Assembly (NCBI RefSeq): GCF_000739655.1
Contig: NZ_BATR01000069.1
Location: forward strand, 49,116 to 113,115
Length of the DNA stretch: 64,000 nucleotides
Reading direction: 5' to 3'
Source of the DNA: Verrucomicrobium sp. BvORR106
GTDB lineage: Bacteria > Verrucomicrobiota > Verrucomicrobiia > Verrucomicrobiales > Verrucomicrobiaceae
Shown here: one piece after another, positions 1-7,627 of the stretch
How the letters are laid out: every line of letters starts with the position of its first letter
Position numbering within the stretch: position 1 is the stretch's first letter
Position numbers and translations under genes: made by a program
The notes under the pieces: generated by a model
Seen by the model: only the letters and a program-made list of their open reading frames with translations
Databases searched by the model: none
Told to the model about the DNA's origin: nothing

Positions 1-2
1 TC

Positions 3-119
3 TTCGGCTTTGAACTTAACAACGGAACCCTTAACTGGACCAAAAACTACGAAAGAGAGCTTTATTTGAAGAGCAAGCCAAAGGTTGGAGAGGGCGGTAA
101 AGTGAAGTTGGGGTCTTAA
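3..119 (+). CDS. C-terminal end of a protein cut by the window edge
   Basis: The first bases are open in one frame up to a TAA, giving the last 38 residues of a protein that begins outside the window. The visible part is hydrophilic, with aromatic and Lys/Glu residues (it contains NGTLNWTKNYERELYL) and ends KVKLGS. This looks like a genuine soluble or secreted C-terminus and not random sequence, but it is too short to name. Family A repeats begin about 60 bases after the stop, the arrangement seen behind many genes here. The function is unknown. Confidence 0.45.
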   Translation, partial: FGFELNNGTLNWTKNYERELYLKSKPKVGEGGKVKLGS

Positions 120-177
120 GATTGTATTCTGGATGACACGGCGACGGGTAATCGCGGACACTCTGGAGCAGTCTCCA

Positions 178-270
178 TTCCGGCTTCCCTCCGGGACGCG
201 AGGGTGAGGGGGATTGATCAATCCGGTGGCTGTCACCACCGGCTACCATCCGGCGTCCCTCCGGGACGGA
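178..270 (+). repeat. family A two-hairpin repeat, copy 1
   Basis: Two copies of CCCTCCGGGACG flank the near-palindrome CCGGTGGCTGTCACCACCGG, followed by CTACCATCCGGCG. It has the same layout as the other family A copies. Confidence 0.85.
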
Positions 271-377
271 GGTGTGCAGCGTCATCAGGTGATTGTCGCG
301 GGTGTGATTTTGCGACGTCTGTGACCGGCTGCTTGTGTGCGAGCCGTGGAAGATCGGCGCGTGGTGGCCAAGGAATG

Positions 378-482
378 GGTCCCGGAGGGACCGTGGAAGG
401 TAGCCGGTGGTGGAGGCCTGTCATCAGGCCGGGAACCACCGGATCAACGTGAGAGGAATTGTTTCCGTCCCGGATGGGACGG
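378..482 (-). repeat. family A two-hairpin repeat, copy 2, inverted, long apical form
   Basis: Read on the - strand, the outer stem CCGGTGGT/ACCACCGG is kept, but an extra hairpin (GGCCTG-ATGA-CAGGCC) sits at its tip. GGCTACC and the GTCCC-TCC-GGGAC hairpin follow. Confidence 0.85.
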
Positions 483-487
483 CGGAA

Positions 488-658
488 GGTTGGCGGGTTG
501 ATGAACTCTATGGCTTTGTTGTTGTCGTGTCGAACAACATAGGATTATGTTCCAATGCCCTTGTGATATGCCTGCGACGATCGACCGAAATAGAAAAGGC
601 TGCTCGTTTCAGCGAAGCTTGCGTCTATGAAAAGCGTGATGGGTCTCTAGATGTATGA
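488..658 (+). pseudogene. possible remnant of a coding region upstream of the 755-1300 gene
   Basis: This open stretch ends in TGA and begins in family A repeat sequence with no convincing start. Its last 30 codons (it contains EKAARFSEACVYEKRD) have protein-like composition; the earlier part is poorer. The frame is the same as in the following gene, with only the TGA between them, so it could be a remnant of that gene or of a neighbour. There is no family assignment, and it could be chance. Confidence 0.25.
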
Positions 659-754
659 GCGACTCCCGATCACAACCTCCCGTATCCGTTTTATTTCAAT
701 GGGACGGAGCTTCCTAAATGGTCGGCTCAGTGGCATCTGGTTCCCCTGGGCAGG

Positions 755-1300
755 TTGCTCAATGACTTTACAGATGGCCCGGCGACGGGATGGGATGAGT
801 TTGTGGGATATCAGCACATCTGGCATCTCCAGTGTCGCATTGATCACGTGGGTTGGATCGACAGTGAGGACCCTGGGATTTTTTATGTCTGCGCCCAAGA
901 GGTGCTCCGGGTGATGCTCTTGAACCGTGACCAGGTGGTTCAATCCATTGGAGGAAGAGACACCAAAGGTGAGTCCGAGAATGAAGTGCACCTCCAGATC
1001 GTTGAGGGAATTGCGAAGATGCTGGAACTGTGTGCCCGAGACGGGTGCGCCTTCTGGACGAGTGGGTATGAGGAGGACCGGCTTCGTGTTGAGGAATGGA
1101 TGAAACGGAGCGCCCTGCCGCCTTCACATCCTGATTATCTTGAGCCTCCGCACGTGGGGCAACGCCGGTCTGAGCAGATTCGGCGGGCGGGCTTTCAGCT
1201 TTCAGAGCTGAGAAGGCTGGCTCAGCAGGGAGTTTTGGACAAGCGATTGAGGCAATTGGTGCATCAACTGCCTGAATTGACTGAGGATGCGCGGGGTTGA
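755..1300 (+). CDS. hypothetical protein, probably missing its true start through a one-base slip
   Basis: This is a soluble acidic protein rich in Trp, Glu and Arg, with no signal peptide or membrane segment and no recognised domain. The first usable codon in frame is TTG at 755, yet the 32 codons before it (from 659) are open and clearly protein-like (they contain NLPYPFYFNGTELPKW). An ATG at 655 is one base out of that frame: dropping one A after it would give M-A-T-P-D-H-N and restore a full reading frame of about 215 residues. The gene is therefore either frameshifted at codon 2 or starts at TTG. Its position among single-gene units separated by family A repeats suggests accessory cargo, perhaps an immunity-type protein, which is inference only. 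Confidence 0.6.
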   Translation: MLNDFTDGPATGWDEFVGYQHIWHLQCRIDHVGWIDSEDPGIFYVCAQEVLRVMLLNRDQVVQSIGGRDTKGESENEVHLQIVEGIAKMLELCARDGCAFWTSGYEEDRLRVEEWMKRSALPPSHPDYLEPPHVGQRRSEQIRRAGFQLSELRRLAQQGVLDKRLRQLVHQLPELTEDARG

Positions 1301-1334
1301 TACCATGTCCCCCTCCGAGGGGGGCGCCGTAGTT

Positions 1335-1421
1335 CCGGCGTCCCTCCGGGACGCAATAGCGTGAGGGGCGGTGATCCGGTGGTTGTCACCACCGGCTACA
1401 TTCCGACGTCCCTCCGGGACG
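1335..1421 (+). repeat. family A two-hairpin repeat, copy 3
   Basis: GCGTCCCTCCGGGACGC, then CCGGTGGTTGTCACCACCGG, then CTACATTCCG and a second GTCCC-TCC-GGGAC hairpin. It lies just after the stop of the preceding gene. Confidence 0.9.
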
Positions 1422-1565
1422 AGGGCGTAGATCCAAGGGGCACTCTGTTGACGTATTGTGAGTCTTCGTGGACGATGGAGGTTGTTCGATTTAACCCCTA
1501 AAGAGTCATGCTCGGATTTGGATGGTGTCACCTGTGGCGGAAGGCTTGCAGGAGACGTGCGACTG

Positions 1566-1632
1566 ACGAGCTGAAGCTCTGGACTACATTGCTTCTGATG
1601 GAAGCTTAAAGTAGTGCAGAGCTTTAGCTCGT
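1566..1632. repeat. long imperfect inverted repeat
   Basis: Arms of about 22 bases (left begins ACGAGCTGAAGCTCT, right ends AGAGCTTTAGCTCGT) are separated by 23 bases. Each arm is itself partly self-complementary around AGCT. It lies in the gap before the GNAT gene, too far upstream to be its terminator. Confidence 0.7.
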
Positions 1633-1715
1633 GAGTTGGTGCCGTCAGCGAGTTGTGATGGCGATTAACGAGGGGATGCCATCCATTGATCAAATCCCGA
1701 TCATTGCCTATTCCA

Positions 1716-2264
1716 ATGAATCCAATGAAGAGCCCCGAGTCATTCACCATTCGCCGGGCCGCAGCAGACGGCAAAACCATCGAGGCCCTGGCTGACCTGA
1801 CGCTCGATTGTGTGGAAGGCGGAGCTTCCATCGGGTTCATGCTGCCGCTGTCTCGATCCAGGGTGCTGCAATTTTGGGAGGAGGTGATGGCGGGCGCGGC
1901 GCGAGGCGAGCGCATCGTACTGGTGGCGGAGGACACGGTCTCCGGGATGATTTTAGGCACTGTGCAGTTGGTTCTGACCATGCCGGACAATCAGCCGCAT
2001 CGGGCGGACGTGGCCAAGATGCAGGTGCACCGTGTTGCGCGTCGTCGCGGTGTGGGCAGTGCGCTCTTGCGGGCGATTGAAGAAGAGGCTCGCCAGGCTG
2101 ACCGGACCTTGCTGGTGTTGGATACGGTCACCGGCAGCGATGCAGAACGTCTCTATGCCAGCCACGGTTGGGAACGTTGTGGCGTCATCCCGGAATACGC
2201 GCTCTGGCCCCAGGGAGGGTTGTGCAGCACGACGGTGTTTTATCGGCAGTTGGCACCTCATTGA
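1716..2264 (+). CDS. GNAT-family N-acetyltransferase
   Basis: The protein (182 residues from this ATG) has the GNAT fold pattern: an N-terminal helix region, a central strand (VLVAEDTVSGMILGTVQL), then the acetyl-CoA binding motif A as MQVHRVARRRGVGSALL, where R-R-G-V-G-S matches the Q/R-x-x-G-x-G/A pyrophosphate loop. A C-terminal LYASHGWERCGVIPEYA is typical of motif B. Family members transfer an acetyl group from acetyl-CoA to an amine; the substrate cannot be read here. An in-frame TTG at 1686 and an ATG at 1725 are other possible starts, and no clear Shine-Dalgarno decides. The next gene begins four bases after the stop, so the two are probably co-transcribed. Confidence 0.85.
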   Translation: MNPMKSPESFTIRRAAADGKTIEALADLTLDCVEGGASIGFMLPLSRSRVLQFWEEVMAGAARGERIVLVAEDTVSGMILGTVQLVLTMPDNQPHRADVAKMQVHRVARRRGVGSALLRAIEEEARQADRTLLVLDTVTGSDAERLYASHGWERCGVIPEYALWPQGGLCSTTVFYRQLAPH

Positions 2265-2268
2265 CGAG

Positions 2269-2724
2269 ATGAGATCGGGCGTGGACAATACAGCGATGGC
2301 CATCGAGAATAGGTTCACGCTGCAATTCGTCTCTGCCGAGGAGTGGGTGGAAGTGGCCCAACGCTACCAGCATGAATACCCTACGACTCCGTCGACTGTT
2401 GGAATAGAGGTGGAAACTGAGCAGCGGATCCATGAGCAGTTGTGCCAGAAGTGGGTGAATGGATGGGACTTCTGTACCGCTATTGAGTTCTTCGGGGATC
2501 GTGGATTGAGCATTCTTTTGCAGAACCGCGCGATGGACTGGCAGAGCCTTTGGAACTGGCTTATGGCAGAGCACCCATCGATGCCTGAGGGCGTGATGAT
2601 CAACTTCGAAGTTTGGGATAGCATCAGCGATGGAGTGATGACTGGCGGCGAGATGCTTCACCGGAGGTTGCTCTTGTCGGACGGAATCTATGCCGAGCGG
2701 ATTGATGGCGGGTTGAGTGTATGA
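2269..2724 (+). CDS. hypothetical acidic protein
   Basis: A 151-residue soluble protein without signal peptide or membrane segment, rich in Trp, Glu and Met. It contains FTLQFVSAEEWVEVAQRY near the N-terminus and EVWDSISDGVMTGGEMLHRR near the end. I recognise no family. It starts four bases behind the GNAT gene; an alternative ATG at 2296 (MAIENRF) is plausible. Size and acidity resemble immunity proteins of contact-dependent or type VI systems, and a Tdi1-like immunity gene lies 6 kb downstream, but the sequence itself does not prove that role. Confidence 0.65.
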   Translation: MRSGVDNTAMAIENRFTLQFVSAEEWVEVAQRYQHEYPTTPSTVGIEVETEQRIHEQLCQKWVNGWDFCTAIEFFGDRGLSILLQNRAMDWQSLWNWLMAEHPSMPEGVMINFEVWDSISDGVMTGGEMLHRRLLLSDGIYAERIDGGLSV

Positions 2725-2783
2725 GCGATGACGTACGATCTGATACTTGATCCCTGACGGCTGGGCAGTACAGGATGGCCTCC

Positions 2784-3338
2784 ATGAAAACCCAGTATTA
2801 TACCGCGACCAGTCTTGATGGCTTCATTGCCACGGAAGACAACTCCCTTGAATGGCTGTTTCCCTTGGGAGAGCTGAATGAGTCCAGCTATCCGGCGTTC
2901 ATTGCGGAGGTGGGGGCGCTGGCCATGGGCTCCACCACGTATGAGTGGATGCTGCGTAACGAGGAGAAGGTCGTGGCCGAGGTGGGCTCGGCGTGGCCGT
3001 ATACTCAGCCGACGTGGGTTTTCACGAGCCGGGAGTTGCCCGGGATTGCAGGGGCGGACATCCGCTTTGTGCAAGGGGATGTGCGCCCGGTGCATGAGGA
3101 GATGAAAACGGCTGCCGGTGGCAAGAATCTCTGGGTGGTGGGCGGCGGCGATCTGGCGGGGCAGTTCTATGATGCGGGGCTACTGGACGAGCTGATCCTG
3201 CAGGTGGGTTCGGTGACCCTTGGCAAGGGCAAGCCGCTTTTTCCTCGTACCGTGTTGAGCCCGGTGCTGCGTCTCACGGCGGTGCGCCAGATGGGGGCGA
3301 GCATGGTGGAGATGCGGTATGAGGTGAAGAAGGGGTGA
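2784..3338 (+). CDS. dihydrofolate reductase family protein (RibD C-terminal-like)
   Basis: The 184-residue protein shows the DHFR/RibD-C fold of the YyaP/YwjB type: N-terminal YYTATSLDGFIATEDNSLEW, a central GSTTYEW motif (the counterpart of GRxTxE), and a nucleotide-binding LWVVGGGDLAGQFYDAGLLD segment. Such proteins are NADPH-dependent reductases of mostly unknown substrate and are distinct from true FolA, which this window also carries. The ATG at 2784 was preferred to the one at 2775 because AGGA lies eight bases before it. It stands alone between two unrelated genes, consistent with cargo. Confidence 0.85.
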   Translation: MKTQYYTATSLDGFIATEDNSLEWLFPLGELNESSYPAFIAEVGALAMGSTTYEWMLRNEEKVVAEVGSAWPYTQPTWVFTSRELPGIAGADIRFVQGDVRPVHEEMKTAAGGKNLWVVGGGDLAGQFYDAGLLDELILQVGSVTLGKGKPLFPRTVLSPVLRLTAVRQMGASMVEMRYEVKKG

Positions 3339-3391
3339 AGACCCAAAGCTTCAAACTTCAAACTTCAATCTTCAAACTCCCTGACACTGCG

Positions 3392-3805
3392 ATGAAGAAC
3401 GGATTGGCGAGGTATTTTCCTAGTGCGTTCCTTATCGCTATCACATGGTTGCCTGTGCTATTCGTGTTTCGGATGATCTCATCGACACCCGACACGGCCT
3501 CTTCTGGGGGGTGGCTTGTGGTGGCGATGTTGGTCGGTGTGCATGTGATCGGGGGAGGCTTGGGCTTGATCGGGAAGCCGGAATCACACAGCGCCCATCT
3601 GGGGGTCTTGTTGGCTCCCATCGTGTCTTTTGTCGTTTGGATCGTGGCCGCAAGTGGGTACGGAGTGTTTGTCAGGGGGAGTTCCGCGGGAGATGTGCTG
3701 AGGGGGTTGGTGTTGACCTCCATCGTAGTTGTCCCGCTTTGTGCGCCCGCTGCAGGCATGGCGCGGCTGGTCCAGATAGTGCGGGGGAGAGTTGTGGGCA
3801 CGTGA
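3392..3805 (+). CDS. small integral membrane protein
   Basis: The 137-residue protein has about four hydrophobic segments (starting FLIAITWLPVLFVF, WLVVAMLVGVHVIGGGLGLI, LLAPIVSFVVWIVAASGYGV and LVLTSIVVVPLCAPAAGMA) and a basic C-terminus, so it should sit in the inner membrane. There is no family match from reading. An upstream in-frame ATG at 3335 would add residues encoded by a low-complexity CTTCAAA run, so the start at 3392 (MKNGLARYF) is preferred. The gene follows the RibD-C-like reductase with a short gap. Confidence 0.6.
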   Translation: MKNGLARYFPSAFLIAITWLPVLFVFRMISSTPDTASSGGWLVVAMLVGVHVIGGGLGLIGKPESHSAHLGVLLAPIVSFVVWIVAASGYGVFVRGSSAGDVLRGLVLTSIVVVPLCAPAAGMARLVQIVRGRVVGT

Positions 3806-3913
3806 AGGGGTAAGTGGAAGATCGCGGACAATGCTGTTCGTATTTGCGAACAACCCGCGGAACCGTCATGACAGTCCAAGGCGGCGAGGGGTGTCGGAGC
3901 CAGGCATGCGAAG
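3806..3913. other. intergenic stretch without recognised feature
   Basis: Nothing gene-like is visible. It contains a short inverted motif around TTGCGAACAA and leads into family A copy 4. Confidence 0.5.
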
Positions 3914-4018
3914 TGTCCCGGAGGGACGCCGGACTGTAGCCGGTGGTGAAGGCCTGTCCGCAGGCCGGGAACCACCGGGTGAGGGGAGATGAGATTGCTT
4001 CCGTCCCGGATGGGACGG
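3914..4018 (-). repeat. family A two-hairpin repeat, copy 4, inverted, long apical form
   Basis: On the - strand: outer stem CCGGTGGT/ACCACCGG carrying an extra GGCCTG-CGGA-CAGGCC tip hairpin, then GGCTACAGTCCGGC and the GTCCC-TCC-GGGAC hairpin. The extra tip matches copy 2 in its stem but not its loop. Confidence 0.88.
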
Positions 4019-4080
4019 TGGATCGGTGAGGTGCGTTGGAGATAGGCTGTGTTCTTGCCCGGTTACATTGCGTCGGGTCG

Positions 4081-4130
4081 TTCCGGTGGTTGTCACCACC
4101 GGCTACGTTCCGATGCCGCTCCGGGACGAT
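4081..4130 (+). repeat. family A repeat, copy 5, short
   Basis: CCGGTGGTTGTCACCACCGG followed by CTACGTTCCG and a degraded second hairpin (GCCGCTCCGGGACG). It lies about 60 bases from copy 4 in the opposite orientation. Confidence 0.8.
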
Positions 4131-4299
4131 GCAGCGGAGTTGCGGGGCTAGATTAAGTTTTGCTCCTGGTATGCCGACGAGAGATGATCGCTATAGTACG
4201 GTGCCCGCTCAATGGCGCTGATCGATTCACTTGTACATTGACCAAACGTCAAAGTTTCCCCAGTCTTGTGGAGTGCTCTTTCTACAGGGCGGCTGCATT

Positions 4300-4767
4300 A
4301 TGAGTGCCTGTATCTTCTGCCAGATCCTATCCCAGCAAATCCCCTCCGTGCGCGTGGCGGAGAATGATCTGGCGGTTGCCTTTCTGGACATTCGTCCGGT
4401 CAATCCGGGGCACGTCCTGGTGGTGCCGCGGCGTCATGTGGCTTCGTTCACCGGGCTCACGGATCTGGAGGGGGCGCAGGTGTTTGATCTGGTGCGGCGG
4501 GTGGGACGGGCGCTCAAGGCCGCCTTGCCGGGATGTGAGGGAGTGACGCTTTCTGCGGCCGATGGAGAAGCGGCCCATCAAGAAGTGCCTCATGCGCATT
4601 TCCATGTCATTCCGAGATCACCGGAGGATGGGTTTGGCTGGCGGCGTTTTGGTGAGCTGGCTGGACGGGAGGCGTTGGAGGAAACGGGCATCTTGATCAG
4701 TCTGGCGATGGCCTTGTCACAGGATGCCGAAGTGAACCCGGCACGCTCGCCGGGAACAAATGGCTGA
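4300..4767 (+). CDS. HIT (histidine triad) family hydrolase
   Basis: The 155-residue protein has the zinc-site CIFC near the start (Cys4, Cys7), IRPVNPGHVLVVPRRH in the middle and the catalytic triad HAHFH at residues 98-102 inside GEAAHQEVPHAHFHVIPR. HIT proteins of the Hint/Fhit type hydrolyse nucleotide phosphoramidates or dinucleoside polyphosphates in the cytoplasm. The segment GFGWRRFG after the triad is usual for bacterial members. The in-frame ATG at 4231 would add an atypical leader, so 4300 (MSACIFCQ) was chosen. The last 25 residues are unlike the family and may be a variable tail. Confidence 0.9.
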   Translation: MSACIFCQILSQQIPSVRVAENDLAVAFLDIRPVNPGHVLVVPRRHVASFTGLTDLEGAQVFDLVRRVGRALKAALPGCEGVTLSAADGEAAHQEVPHAHFHVIPRSPEDGFGWRRFGELAGREALEETGILISLAMALSQDAEVNPARSPGTNG

Positions 4768-4793
4768 AGGATGACAACACGATTAGCTACGCC

Positions 4794-5039
4794 ATGAAGA
4801 ATGTTTCTATCGGTCTCGTCATCTTGGTCGGGTGCTACTTTGTCTCCTGGACGGTGGCGTTCGTCGGAGTCAATGGTCCGGAGTTTTCCCGCTACTTCGA
4901 GTACCTTGAGCTGTTCTGGACTCTGAGTGGGCTCGAACGGCCCGCGGTGACTGGGGTGATCAGCATCGGGCTGACCATCCCTCTGGTTGCGGGTGTTGTT
5001 TGGTATTTGCGGCGGAGGCGGCAATGCTCCAACGTGTGA
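4794..5039 (+). CDS. small membrane protein, two TM segments
   Basis: 81 residues. There is an N-terminal hydrophobic helix (VSIGLVILVGCYFVSWTVAFV) without a clear cleavage site, a polar stretch, a second helix (TGVISIGLTIPLVAGVVWYL), then RRRRQ, which places the C-terminus in the cytoplasm by the positive-inside rule. It is the first of a run of five small exported or membrane proteins with short gaps to about 7250. No family is recognised. Confidence 0.6.
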   Translation: MKNVSIGLVILVGCYFVSWTVAFVGVNGPEFSRYFEYLELFWTLSGLERPAVTGVISIGLTIPLVAGVVWYLRRRRQCSNV

Positions 5040-5109
5040 TGTCGCAACGGGTGCTTGAGTCATTCACAGTGGCGATTGATGCGTCTGCATCTCCTGCGAG
5101 GTCTATACA

Positions 5110-5754
5110 ATGAACCTTAAGCGGTGCATCATTCCTGGCTTGGTCATCATGCTCGGTTGTACCATTGGCCTCTGGTCACTGCTTACTTCAAGGGGGGAGT
5201 TTCGCCATGCGCCTCCAGCACCGCTGGCGATCATCCCGATGGAGCAAATGCGCTCGTTGGATCCGGCCTTGCTCGAGGTGGTGGCCGACTTTTCCCTGGA
5301 CGGCCGCTTCACGAAAGTCAGAAGTGCCCACCTCACTTCGTTCGTCTCTTCCCATAATGCGCAACCCGACAAGAATCCGCCACGTCTCACCGAATGGCGC
5401 TTCTACGAGCGAATTGCTTTTGGAGACTACGTAAACAACCAACGTGACAAGATGGAGCGCCACTTGCGGTTCCGAGTGAGCAACCCTTCAGGAATGAGCA
5501 TCCCGCCCGAACGATTGCGACTCCAGATTGAGACGGGCTTGGACCGCAAGCAACTCGCGTTCTCCTGGGTGAACGGGTCCCTCGTTTCCTCTCCGTTTCT
5601 CTTTGTGACGGAGGATCGACCGCCGTACTACGTAGGGCTGACTGAGATTCTCAATGACGAACGAAAGGCAACCTATCACTACGGTCTTTACGAGGTGAGG
5701 CAACCCAAAAACCAGCAAGATGCGGGAGGCAACGATACAAGCTTTGGTAATTGA
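5110..5754 (+). CDS. membrane-anchored or secreted hypothetical protein
   Basis: 214 residues. An N-terminal helix (IIPGLVIMLGCTIGLWSLL) would export or anchor the protein; its LGC could be read as a weak lipobox. The rest is soluble, with many Arg, Phe and Tyr residues (LTEWRFYERIAFGDY; PPYYVGLTEILNDERKATYH), and the C-terminus is disordered and Asn/Gln-rich. No domain is recognised. It lies in the run of small envelope proteins between the HIT protein and the HAD phosphatase, probably on one transcript with the lipoprotein that follows 32 bases later. Confidence 0.6.
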   Translation: MNLKRCIIPGLVIMLGCTIGLWSLLTSRGEFRHAPPAPLAIIPMEQMRSLDPALLEVVADFSLDGRFTKVRSAHLTSFVSSHNAQPDKNPPRLTEWRFYERIAFGDYVNNQRDKMERHLRFRVSNPSGMSIPPERLRLQIETGLDRKQLAFSWVNGSLVSSPFLFVTEDRPPYYVGLTEILNDERKATYHYGLYEVRQPKNQQDAGGNDTSFGN

Positions 5755-5786
5755 TGTTTGTGAAAACGGTCCAACGTTAGCTCACT

Positions 5787-6278
5787 ATGCCAAAGTACTT
5801 CGCTCTGATCTTGCTACTGGCGCTGATGGGCGCCTGCTCAAAGCCAACCCCGGGCCCGGAGGGGATCGCCCAGCTTGATGAGGTTCAGTCCCTTGCTGAG
5901 AGGTTTGTGTTGCACGGTGAGTCCGGTGCGATTCTCGCTCATCTCAATCTCGACGGCGTGCCGCCCGATGCCGCCCAGAAGGCAAGGATCACATTCGAAA
6001 AGTGGCGCGGCGTGCCGGACCATCTTAAACACACCGGGACACAAGTGCTGTCTTTTACCGAATACGAAGCCCAGCGGCGGGAGGACAAGAAGGACCTCTC
6101 CGAAGAAATGCGGAATGCTCTGCTCTCGGGCATCCGATGGAACGTGACGCCTGAGAAGCTGATTGTCTTCACCTTCGGCAGCAAAGATCCCAAGGATACG
6201 ACGACAATAGTGCGGTGGTCTGCTGGGGCATATCAGTCGAACGGCCTCTGGTATTTCGCCGCGAGCTACATCCCCTGA
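5787..6278 (+). CDS. lipoprotein of unknown function
   Basis: 163 residues with a textbook lipoprotein signal: MPKYFALILLLALMGAC, lipid attachment at Cys17, then SKPTPGPEG. The mature part is small and mixed alpha/beta (RITFEKWRGVPDHLKHTGTQ; LIVFTFGSKDPKD; it ends YFAASYIP). Signal peptidase II processing and a periplasmic location are expected; residues +2/+3 (Ser-Lys) fit outer-membrane sorting in Lol-type systems, which is inference. No family is recognised. Confidence 0.7.
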   Translation: MPKYFALILLLALMGACSKPTPGPEGIAQLDEVQSLAERFVLHGESGAILAHLNLDGVPPDAAQKARITFEKWRGVPDHLKHTGTQVLSFTEYEAQRREDKKDLSEEMRNALLSGIRWNVTPEKLIVFTFGSKDPKDTTTIVRWSAGAYQSNGLWYFAASYIP

Positions 6279-6450
6279 GGCCTGGGTAGGCGGGCCAACG
6301 GGGACGCCATGAGGTGGCAGACATTCATTCATGCGTTCATCCGGTGGTTGTCCCCGCCTTCTCTCGCTCCATCAGGCAACGATTTGGAGCTTGATGCGGC
6401 GGGGCTCGACCGGCAGAATAGGGAGCGTCCATTCACTCAGCGACTGACCG
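6279..6450. other. gap with a degraded family A half-element
   Basis: TCATCCGGTGGTTGTCCCCG near 6337 matches the 5' arm of family A but lacks the returning arm. No gene is seen. Confidence 0.4.
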
Positions 6451-6831
6451 ATGAAGGTGAAAGCAGTTTCACGCAATGATCTGGCAGGCTGGTGGAGCCG
6501 GTGGGCCCTGGTCGGGATCTTTGCGTGCGGCATGCTTCTTGCCCTGCGTAGTGACACCACAAAAGGGACGGTTGGCGTCAAAGTAGTCTTCGAGTACGCA
6601 CGCTCTGTCGAGCCCGATGGGAAGCATAGGATCACCAAGGTCGTCGCATGGCGGGATGGCATGACGGCGGCTGGAGCGATCATGGCTGCCGGCGGATATC
6701 AGTCGTCTTACATCCGCAAAGGGAAGGTGATTCGGGGATCCGCTGAGATACCACTCGACTTGAAGAGGATGGTGATGACTGGGGAAGGCGATGTCCGCAT
6801 TCAGGCGGAAGACACAGTCCTCTTGTATTAG
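6451..6831 (+). CDS. membrane-anchored protein with SLBB-like (beta-grasp) domain
   Basis: 126 residues. There is one N-terminal helix (WALVGIFACGMLLAL), then a single compact domain. GMTAAGAIMAAGGYQ, YIRKGKVIRGSAEIPLDLKRM and VRIQAEDTVLLY follow the order of an SLBB domain: the AGG helix, the basic strand, and the final D-x-V/I-x-V strand seen in polysaccharide-export proteins. SLBB domains bind sugars or other ligands; here it stands alone without a Wza/BexD partner. It is followed after seven bases by another membrane-anchored gene. The domain call is from pattern only. Confidence 0.6.
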   Translation: MKVKAVSRNDLAGWWSRWALVGIFACGMLLALRSDTTKGTVGVKVVFEYARSVEPDGKHRITKVVAWRDGMTAAGAIMAAGGYQSSYIRKGKVIRGSAEIPLDLKRMVMTGEGDVRIQAEDTVLLY

Positions 6832-6838
6832 GGATGCC

Positions 6839-7246
6839 ATGAAGCGATGGGAAAAGATTCTGGCTTGGTGCTTGTTTGCGCTGCTATGCGGAGCAGCGTG
6901 CCTGGCCGTTGTAATTTATGACCACGTCCATCAGACGGTGCCGGATTGTGATGCTCAATGGGCGACAGCTGAGTTGATCATTGCTTACAGAAAAGACAGG
7001 GGAACCATGCCGGCTGGCTGGTCGCATCTGCAGCCTTACTTCAAGGATGCGGCGCGTCATCTCGGCGGTCAGTCGTTTGAACAGATTCAGCGTCGTATCC
7101 ATGTTGATTTCTCTGCGCTGCCCCAGTTGGAGCTGGGCCATGGTGATGGGCGAATGCCGGAGGTCATCACCTGTGCGAGTGGAATTGGAGCTCACTGGAG
7201 TGGAGCGGAACCAAACGAACTGGTGAATGAGGAGTTCAGGAAGTAA
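6839..7246 (+). CDS. membrane-anchored hypothetical protein
   Basis: 135 residues. MKRWEKILAWCLFALLCGAA starts a signal-anchor helix, followed by a soluble domain containing AYRKDRGTMPAGWSHLQPYF. That phrase recalls the part after the first helix in pseudopilin-like proteins, where a chain of residues must be filled in before a document-like globular domain, but the helix lacks the FTLxE prepilin signature. The gene begins seven bases after the preceding stop, so co-transcription is very likely. No family is recognised. Confidence 0.6.
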   Translation: MKRWEKILAWCLFALLCGAACLAVVIYDHVHQTVPDCDAQWATAELIIAYRKDRGTMPAGWSHLQPYFKDAARHLGGQSFEQIQRRIHVDFSALPQLELGHGDGRMPEVITCASGIGAHWSGAEPNELVNEEFRK

Positions 7247-7315
7247 GTGGGAAACGAAGGCTGGTCTTGTTTTGTGTAGGGATCCAGATTGTGCAACGAT
7301 CCGTATCGGCGCTTG

Positions 7316-7531
7316 ATGTTGAAACCAGAAGAAGTCGAGATCACCCTTGGGAGGGCCGAGGGAGGAGATTTCATGCTGATTGAGCACAAGCCTACTGGCG
7401 TACGCCTAGGCATGGGGCCGCCATTGCCAAGTCCGATGAAAGCGAGACTCGAACTGCTCCAGCAAATGGAGACAGAATTGCGCCAGAGGGGGCTAACTCA
7501 GTATATTCTCGCCGACAAGAGGCTCAAATAA
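7316..7531 (+). CDS. small hypothetical soluble protein
   Basis: 71 residues: MLKPEEVEITLGRAEGGDFM, then LIEHKPTGVRLGMGPPLPS and a charged C-terminal helix (KARLELLQQMETELRQRGL). It looks like a single beta-meander followed by a helix. A TTG at 7289 is an alternative start. No family is recognised and no partner is evident; the next gene is an unrelated phosphatase. Confidence 0.5.
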   Translation: MLKPEEVEITLGRAEGGDFMLIEHKPTGVRLGMGPPLPSPMKARLELLQQMETELRQRGLTQYILADKRLK

Positions 7532-7627
7532 ACAGGGCCCATGGGAGCTTTGTCGTCGGTTGCAATCCGGGCGGATCCGGTGATGAGTCAGTAAAGTTTG
7601 CCCTTGGCATCCGCCACCTGTTCCCCT

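Noticed and set aside
1202..1990. 262-codon - strand frame
   Set aside because: It crosses repeats and the antisense of the GNAT gene and shows no protein-like motif.
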